NCBI RefSeq assembly: GCF_031583065.1
Contig: NZ_CP134053.1
Span: 7,295,001-7,359,000, forward strand
Direction of reading: 5' to 3'
DNA from: Streptomyces sp. CGMCC 4.7035
Lineage (GTDB): Bacteria > Actinomycetota > Actinomycetes > Streptomycetales > Streptomycetaceae
Length of the DNA: 64,000 nt
Positions 5,641-14,600 of this stretch are shown piece after piece. Every line of letters begins with the position of its first letter. Position 1 is the stretch's first letter. The notes below the pieces were generated by a model. It did not search any database. It was not told where the DNA came from and saw only the letters and a list, made by a program, of their open reading frames with translations. The position numbers and the translations under genes were made by a program.

Positions 5641-8600
5641 TCACCAACTCCCCACTCTGGTCGCAATTCCCGTTACGCCCCACGATTCCAGAAGCTTGTT
5701 GGCCTGATCGACCTTCTTCTGAGAGGGCAACTCGTAGACCGCCTTAAATCCGTGATGGGCGGCGACGGCCGCTTGTCGCTCCGCTTCGTCCTTGCCATAG
5801 CCGGTCAATCCGAGCTTCCGATCGATCGCCTCATCGCCGAACGCGGAGTCAAATTTCGCGGTGATGGTACCACCGTTCCCGTCCGGCGCGCTGTACTGAG
5901 GAACCTGAGACCTTCCCGTTGCCAGATTCGATCTCGTGCCCGTAGCAGCGCTTTGGAACCTGAACCAACCCGATCGCGTGCTGGGCGCCGGAGGCGTCGA
6001 ATTCTGAAAGCCCCCTTCGTCGACCCAGGTGGCGGCGCGCGTCGCGGTTCCGCAGCCGAAATCGTCAAGGTTGGTGTTGGCGTTGTGGACGAGGACTGGC
6101 GTGTCGCCGGCCTCCACGTAGTACGTGTGGAGGGTGCCGATGGTGAGGTCGTAAGTGGTGGTGTTCGCGTGGTAGAGGCGGACACCGGTGACCTGGGCCG
6201 TGCCGGTCGGCGTCTGGAGGACGTCGCCGGGCTTGAGGTCCTTGGCCTCGACGAAGGCGGACTGGGTCTCGTCGTAGAAGGGGTGGTGGAAGGTCGTCGT
6301 GAGGTGCGCGGCCTTGGCCTCGGCCTCGGTTTTGGCGACTGGCCTCGACGACGTCTTGCTGACCGCTGCCACCGGTGCCGTCGCCGGCTTCTGGGCGTCG
6401 CCGTGGCCGTGACCGGCCGACAGCGCGCCCAGAATTGCTGCCGAGGCCGCCAGGCCGAAGGCTGCCTTGCGGGCTACCTTCTTGGCCAGGGACTTGGCCC
6501 CGTCCTTCACCGAACTCTTCGCTGCGGACTCGTCCGTCTTCCTGATCGACACGTCCGCGAAGTCGTGGTCCGTGTGCGTCACGATGACATCGGTGACCTT
6601 GTGCGCTTCCGTGCCCTTGGCGCCCGGGACCGAGTTGGCGATCGTGTCGCCCACCTTGATCTCGTCGATGGCCTTGGTCGTACCGTCGGCCATCAGCACC
6701 TGGGTCGAGCCCGTGAAGCTGTGCGGCCGTCGAATCGGGCAGCTCGCGCCCTCCTCAGCCGGTGCCTCGTCCGAGTGGGACTGGGCCTTTGTGCCGGCCC
6801 CCGAAGACTCCGCCGCCGCAGCCGCTTCGTCTGTCGCGTCGGACGCCGCTGATTCTGTTGCCTCTGTCGCTCCCTTTCCGAACAAGCCGCCCGCGGCCTC
6901 CAGGGCCTTGGGTGCCGCCTTCGCCAGGATCTTGCCCCCGAGCTCGCCCAGGGCGCCGCCGGCCGCGCCGGTGACCGCACCCTCGACCGCCGAGCCCGCG
7001 AACGCGCCCACGCTGCAGTCGTCGCCGCCCTTGTCGGCGCACTTGAAGCCCTGCTCGACCAGCGCGCCCGCCGCACCGGCCACGGCCGCGCAGCCGATGG
7101 AGCCGATACCTGCGGTGAAGGCCTCACAACCCGCGAACACCGCCGTGGAGACCACGAACGAGGTGATCGCAGCGGCGTGATGCTTGACGAACTTCGCCGC
7201 CGACTTCGCCGCCGACACCGTGGCGTGGTACGCCGTGCGGGCCGCATGAGCCACCGCGTGCGCGGCCTTCTTCACGAGGTGGGCGACCTTGTGCGCCGCC
7301 TTCTTCACCGCGTGGACCACTCGGTGCACCGCGCGCCGAACGGCGTGATACGCGGAGTGCACCGCATGCACTATTCGGTGATACGCGCGTCTGACGTGCC
7401 GTGCCGCGTAGTGGTACACGCGGCGGACGGCCCGCACCGTGGCGTGGTAGTAGTCGCGAACGCGGTGCGCGATCTTGTGCGCCGCGTGCTTGACCGCGTG
7501 GACCACCTTGCGGGCGATGTGCTTGACCGCGTGGTAGACCTTGTGCGCCACATGCCTGACGGCGTGCGCCACATGATGTACGGCCTTCTTGGCGCCGCAC
7601 ACCACGTCGTACCAGGAGCAGTTGCCCGACTCGTCGGTACCCGCGAGCGGGTTGTCGTCGACATAGGCGAACGGGTTCGCCGCCACCGAGTTCGGCACCG
7701 CGTCCAAGGACATGCTGTCCTTGTTCAGGAACTGCCCCGTGTCCGGGCTGTACCAGCGTGAGGCCGTGCCCACATCACCCGTGCCGGGCTCGGTCCAGCC
7801 GGACTGGAAGCCCAGGTGGCCGGTGACCGTGTTGGTCGGCGAGACCACCTTGCCCATCGGGTCGTAGGAGGCGGAGCCGGCCAGCGCGGTCGCACCGGAG
7901 GTGAAGGTGCCGACCACGTCGTTGTGCTGGTCGGTCAGGGCCAGCGAACCACTGCCACCGCCCGCCGACTTGACGCCGGTGATGCCGCCGGCCGGGTCGT
8001 AGGTGTAGGTGAAGTCGCCGTCCGACGCGATCGTGTTGTCCGCGCCCGAGTAGGCGAAGGTCCGCGTCAGTCCACCGGGAGAGGTGTCCCGGTCGCTGAT
8101 GTTGCGGCCCATCGCGTCCAGGTTGTACGCCTGGTCACCCGCGACGATCTGGTTGCCGAACGCGTCCGTCTTGAACGACTGGGTGCCGGACGCCGACGAC
8201 TCCTGGGTCATCGTGCCGCGCGCCGAGTAGTCGTAGGAGTGGACACCGTCCGACGTCAGCTGGTCCCGCTGGTCGTACGTGTAGACGTCGGAGCCCTTGC
8301 GGATGCGGTTGCCCGAGGCGTCGTAGCCGTACGTCGTGGTCGTCGATCCGTTGTTCCACGACGTGAGGCGGTTCGCCCAGTCGTAGCCGTAGGTGTTCGA
8401 CGACGCACCCGACACACCCGTCGTCGTCTTCGACGTCAGGTTGCCGTTCTTGTCGTAGCCGTAGGTGAAGCTCGCCAGCGTCGACGCGCCCTGGACCAGG
8501 GTGTCGCTGGTGAGTTCGTGTGCGGTGTTGTAGTTGAAGGTCCGGGTCTGGCCGGTCGCTCCGTACTTGATCGTCTTGAGGTTGTTCAGCTGGTCGTAGG

Positions 8601-11600
8601 TGTAGGTCAGCTGGGTGCCCGTCGCCGCGTCGTTGAGGGACGAGAGGCGGCCGGCGGTGTCGTAGCCGTAGCTGGTCGTGCCCGCCGCGTCCGTGCGCGA
8701 GGTCATCGCGCCGTCGTTGTTGTAGGCGAAGCTCGACGTACCGGCAGAGCCCGACGTCGACAGCAGGTCACCGCGGTCGTCGTAGGTGAACGCGTCGTGC
8801 GTCGCGTTCTGGTGGTCGACCGCGCCGGTCGTGCCCGCCTCCGCCGTGTCCGCCGACAGCACGCGGCCGTCGTTGTCGTAGGTGAAGCTGCGGGTGGCCG
8901 TCGCCGCGTCCGCGCCGGAGCCGGACATCGTCTTCAGCTGGCCGTCGACGTCGTATGTCATCGACGTCGTGGTACCGCCCGGCAGGGTGGCCGTGGTCAG
9001 CTGACCGTCCGCGTCGTAGGCGAAGGTCGTCGTCGAGTCGGCCGTCGTCGTGAACTTCGACGTGGTCGGCTCGATCACCTTCTCCTGCTGGCCCCACGGC
9101 GTGTACGTGTAGCGCCAGGAGTTGCCGCGGCCGTCGGTGAACCGCGTGCGGTTGCCCGCCTGGTCGTAGCCGAAGGTCGTGGTGATCGACGTGGTGGCGT
9201 CGACCGGCTGTGTCTCCTGCGTGATCGTGCCGGCCGCGTCGTAGGTGAACTGGCTGGTGTGACCGTTGGCGTCGGTGGCGGCGGTCATGTTGCCGACACC
9301 GTCGTACTGCTGCGACGTGTTCCAGAGCTGGGTGCCACTGGCGTCGTAGGAGTGCGTGGCCGTCGGGTCGCCGTCGGCGTTGTAGTCGGTCGTCGTGTAG
9401 GTGCCGTCCGCCAGGGTCGTCTTCGACCGGTTGCCCTCGAAGTCGTAGGCGTACCTGGTGGTGTTGCCGGCCCCGTCGGTGACCGAGGTGATGTCACCCG
9501 CACGGTTGTAGCCGTACGTCGACGTCACGCCGCCCGGGCTGGTGGTGGACGAGACGTGAGCGCCGTAGGGGTTGCCGGTGGTGACCGCGTACGAGGTCGT
9601 GCTCGTCAGCGTCCGCGTGGACGGGTAACGCTCCATCGTCGTCTGCGTCACCTGACGACCCAGGTAGTCGTACGTCGCCTGAGTCTGCGCGCCCGTCGGA
9701 TCGGTCGCGGTGAGCCGGTCACCGGCCGTGTCGTAGGTGGCGTGCGTCTTGGTGCCGTCCGGGGCGGTCGTCTGAGCGAGGTCGCCCATCTGGTCATAGA
9801 GGTACGACGTCGTCTTGCCACCGGGCGTCGTCACCGACGTCTGGTTGCCCTCACTGTCGTACGTCCACACCGTGGTACCGGCGTTCGCCTGCGAGGCGCC
9901 CGCCGGGGTGTACGACGGCAGGGTCTCGGAGACCTTGTTGCCCTCCGCGTCGTACGCCGTGTTCGTGACCAGGCCGTTGGGATCCTTCTCCTCGACGGCT
10001 TCGCCGAAGGTGTTGAACCCGGACGTGGTGGCCGGGCGGACGGTGGCCGGGTTGGTGCCGTCGGCCTCCGCCTGCACCGCCGGGGCGGTGGTCACCGCGA
10101 GGTTGCCGGCCTCGTCGTACTCGTAGTTGGTGGTGTGGTTCTCGGCGTCCGTCATGGACGACGGCAGACCGCGCTTGTCGTACGTGTACTTCGTGGTCTG
10201 CGCGTCGGACGAGCCGACCGTGCCACCGGCGCGGCCCTTGCCGTAGAGCGAGGAGACCTCACTCGCGGACAGAGCACGCTGGTAGACCTGCACATTGGAG
10301 ACGGCGCCGGGCAGCAGGTCGGCCGAGCTGCCGGCGTACTTGGTCTGGCCGATGGTCAGCGGACCGGTCGCGGCCCAGGGGGTGCTGTTGGTGCCGCTGC
10401 CGGACAAGGTGCCGTTGACGTAGACCTGGATGGCACCGTTGGAGGCGTTGTACACACCCACCAGGTGGGTCCAGGCGCCCGAGGCGGGCACCGCGGTGGA
10501 GTAGGCCGCCGGGAACGTGGCCCCCGAGGCATCCTTGCTCGTCTGATTCATGCTCCACAGCGGCGCGCTGGAGTGCGCGTAGTTGTACTGGAGCATGAAC
10601 GCGCTGTTGGTCGTGCCGGTCTGCGACACGATCGTGGCGTTGTGGGTCGGCAGCGAGCTCATCTTCACCCACGCCGACACGGTGTACGACGCGGTGGTGT
10701 CGACGACCGGGCTGTTCGTGGCGATCTGCTGCCCGGTGGTCCCGGCGAAGTTCGCGGCGCTGTCGCTCCACGTGACGCCGGTGGCCAGACCGGTGTTGCC
10801 GGTGCCGGAGGCGTCGGTCACGGTCGTGCCCGAGCTCTGGTCCAGCTTCCACCAACCGGCCGGGTGACCGGAGGCGTCCCCGTACAGCGTCTCGCTGAGC
10901 AGGTTGCCCATGTTGTCGTAGGTGTTGGTGGTCGTGCGGTCGTAACCCGAGGCGTCGTGGTCGTTCTCGCTGGCGACCTGGTCGTCCGGCGTGTACGACA
11001 CGGTGCTCACGCGGTCCACACCGGTCGGGTCCAGCTCCGTGGAGGTGGTCCGGGAGGCGGCGTCGACGGTGTAGTTGGTGACCGTCTCACCGTTGTCGGT
11101 GGTGGACTGCAGCAGGTTTCCGGCCGCGTCGTAGGAGTCCGACTCGAGCACGTAGGTGCTCTGGCCGTCGGCGCTCTTCTTCGTCACCGTCGCGGTCAGA
11201 CCGTCGTCGGTGTACGTGTACGACGTGGTGCTGCCCATGGCGTCCGTGACGGACGCCAGGCGCCCTGCCGGGTCGTAGGCCCGGGAGGACTCCGTGAGCA
11301 GCGTCGGAGTCTGCGGGTTGACCGGGTCACCCGAGTACATCAGGCCCTGCGTCAGCAGGTTGCCTTCGGCGTCGTACGTGTACCGGGTCTCATTGCCGGC
11401 GCTGGTCACCTCCTTGGTCTTGTTGCCCGAGGTGTCGTAGGTGTACGTCGTGGTGTTGCCGTAGGACGTGCCCGCGGCCACGTTGGCGTCCGCCTCGGTC
11501 GCCACGTGGTCGTACTGGTCGTACGTCCACGTCTGCGTGCGGGACCGGTCGCCGCCGCGCGCGTCGGCCACCGTCTGCGAGGTGGTGTTGCCGTCGTCGT

Positions 11601-14600
11601 CATAGACCGTGGTGGTCACGGCGGCGTGCGTGGCACCGGTGACCCGGTCCGTGAGCTGCGGGTCGTCCTCCTCCGTCACCTGGCCGGCCGCGTCGTACTT
11701 GTACGTCGTGGTCAGACCGCTCGGGTAGGTGTCGGACACCGACTTCTGGCTGGTGACCTGGCCGAGACCGTCGTAGGTGTACGACGTGACCAGGCCGATG
11801 GCGTCCGTGGTGGAGGCCACGTCACCGTTGGCGAAGTACGAGACCTGGTTGACCGCGCCACCGGGGCTGATGGTCTTCACCGGCAGACCCGCCGGCACCA
11901 CACCACTGTCCGCGGACGGGTAGGTCGACGTCCCGTCGCTGTACACCGTCTGCGTCGTCCGGCCGTTGGGGAAGCCCGGGACGGCGGGACCGGTGATCGC
12001 GGTCTGGTTGCCGGCCGTGTCGTACGTGTACGACGTCAGGTACGTGTTGTCGGTCGCGGACGCCGAACGGCCGTCACGCTCGGTCAGCAGCTGGTCGTTC
12101 CGCGGGTCGGCGGTGGTCAGCTGCGCGGTCGTGTCGTCCGGGTAGTACGTGTAGTACTCCGTGTTGCACTTGTTCGCCGCCTGGTCCTGGCAGGACGTGG
12201 AGGAGACGATGTTGCCGCGCACGTCGTGCCCCGTGACGGTCATGGAACCGTTCGGGTCGGTCACGGTGTGCTCGAAGCCGGCCGTGTCGTAACCGAAGCT
12301 GGTCGTGTTGCCCAGCGCGTCGGTCTCGCTCAGCAGTCGGTTGCCGTGCGTGACGTCATAGGTGTAGCTGAGCGTCGCGTTGGTCGGCGTGGTGACCGTC
12401 ACCGTCTTCACGGGCAGCAGACCCGAGGAGTTCTTCGCCGCGTCGAACTGCGCGTCGACATCGTCGGACGACAGCTGCGAGCGGTAGAACGCCGCCTCGG
12501 CGATCGAGCCCTTGAAGTAGGTTGCGTAACCGGTGTTGTCCGTCGAGCTGTTGTGCGCCTCGTCGGGCCAGTTGCCACCGAGGTAGCCGGCACCGACGTA
12601 GGTGTACGGCTGCCCAGTCATCGCGGCGGTACCGGTCTGTGAGCCGACCAGGTTGCCGTCCAGATAGAGGGACTGGCTGGTGGCCGAGGTCGACAGGACC
12701 ACGTGGTGCCACTTGTTGTCGGTCACCGCGGACGCGGAACCGATCGGCTTCGTGGAACCGCCCGAGAACCAGAACTCGCCGTACAGCTTTCCGCTGCTGC
12801 CCACATACAGGATGGGCGTGTACGAGGTCGGGGTGGTGGTGCCCAGCGGGTCCTTGGAGGCGCCGAACAGCACACCGTTGGTGGTGTTCGTCTTGAACCA
12901 CATGTCCACCGACTCGGCACCGGAACCGGGCACCGTGCCGCTGGGCAGCGTCACCTTCGAGGACGTGCCGTTGAACGACGCGGTGGTGTGGTCCGTGAAA
13001 GGACCGGCCGCTCCGAGCGTCACGGAGTTGTACGTGCCCGTGCCGCCATGGACTTCGTCGAGTGCCGTCGAGGCACCCGCCGACTCACCGAAACGGTAGT
13101 ACTGGTTCGGAGCACCACCCAGGATCGCGCCACGGTAGGTGTTGCTGGAACCGGTGACGGTGGCCGGGTTGAGCTTCCACACACCGCCGTTCTCGTCCGT
13201 CACCTGCGTGACACGAGCCGCGTTGGTGTCGTACGCGATACCGGCGAACGCCTTGCCCGACGGGCGGGTGACGGTCGTCAGCAGCGGCGACGCCTTCGTG
13301 GCAGCCGTGTGGATCCGCGCCACCTGGTCCGCCGTCAACGCGTCCGGGTACAGGGCGACGTTGGCGATGGTGCCGTTGAAGTAGGTCGGGTAGCCGTTGT
13401 CACTCGTGGTCGAGTAGTGCGGCTCGTCCGGCCAGGTGCCGCCCAGGAAGCCGGCGCCGATGTAGGTGTGGTTCTGCAGCGCGCTGTGGTAGCCGTTGCT
13501 GTAGGAGATCATGCCCGACCGTGTGCCGACCTTCACCCCGTCCAAGTACAGGGTCTGAAGGGAACCGGCACCCGCCAGCACGACCTCGTGCCACGCACCG
13601 TCGTTCACCGCACCGGTGCTCACGATCGGCGAGACGCCGGAGCTGTTCCAGAACTCCGCGTTCAGCTTGCCGTCGGTGCCGACGTAGATGCCCGGGGTGT
13701 ACTGCCCCTGGGTCATCGTGTAGCTCAGCGGGAGAGTGGAGTACGAGAAGAGCACGCCCGGAGCCGTCGTGGTCTTGAACCACATCGACATCGTCTGCTG
13801 GTTGGAGCTGGAGACCAGACTCGGCGGCAGCTCGGCGTAGGAGGACGTGCCGTTGAACTTCGCGGCGGTCGCGGTGGACCCGGCGAGCGAACCGGCCTGG
13901 CCCAGCGTCACGTTGCTGTACGTGGCGTTGTCCGTGCCCTCGCTGTCACCGACGGAGCTGGCGGCAACGGTGCCACTGGTCTCGTTGAACTGCCACAGCT
14001 CCGACGCCCCGGCGTTCTCCACCTCGGTACGGAACTGCGAACCGTTGGTGTAGCCGTACGTCGTGCACTTCGTCGTCGACAGCGGCGAACAGACCTTGCT
14101 CAGCTGGTCGTTGGTGTAACCGTATGTCCAGGTCTGGGCGCTGTTCGGGTCGGTGGTGTTGACCAGGTCGGTGACGACGGTGGCCACGTGCGCGTACGTG
14201 GCACCGGTCGGGGTGGACCAGGTCAGGTTCAGCGACCGGCCGGACACGGCCGACTTCATCTTGGTGACGTGACCGGAGGTCCAGGTGAAGTTCACCGACC
14301 GGTTGTTGGCGTCCGTCACCGACGTGATGCCGTAGACACCCGTGCTGATCGGCTGAGTGAAGGTGTAGACGGTGTCGTCCTTGTCGGTCAGCGTGTAGCC
14401 GACCGCCGGAGTGGTCACCGACTTCATCTGCGCGAAGCGACCCGACGGAGGGGAGAACGTACCGTCCGAGTTCTTGCCGAAGCCCACCTCCGAACCGTCC
14501 GGGTAGGTCGTCACGACACCGGTCAGGGTGCCGGCGGGATTCTTCTGCTCGGTCACCTTGGCATCGAAGATGCTCGACCAACCGGCACCGAACGCACCCG

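Larger units (their letters stand above)
5251..5741. repeat. Duplicated block B, copy 2 (at the live Rhs locus)
   Basis: Matches 331-820. It spans the last codons of the live Rhs gene, its immunity gene and the flank downstream. Confidence 0.9.
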
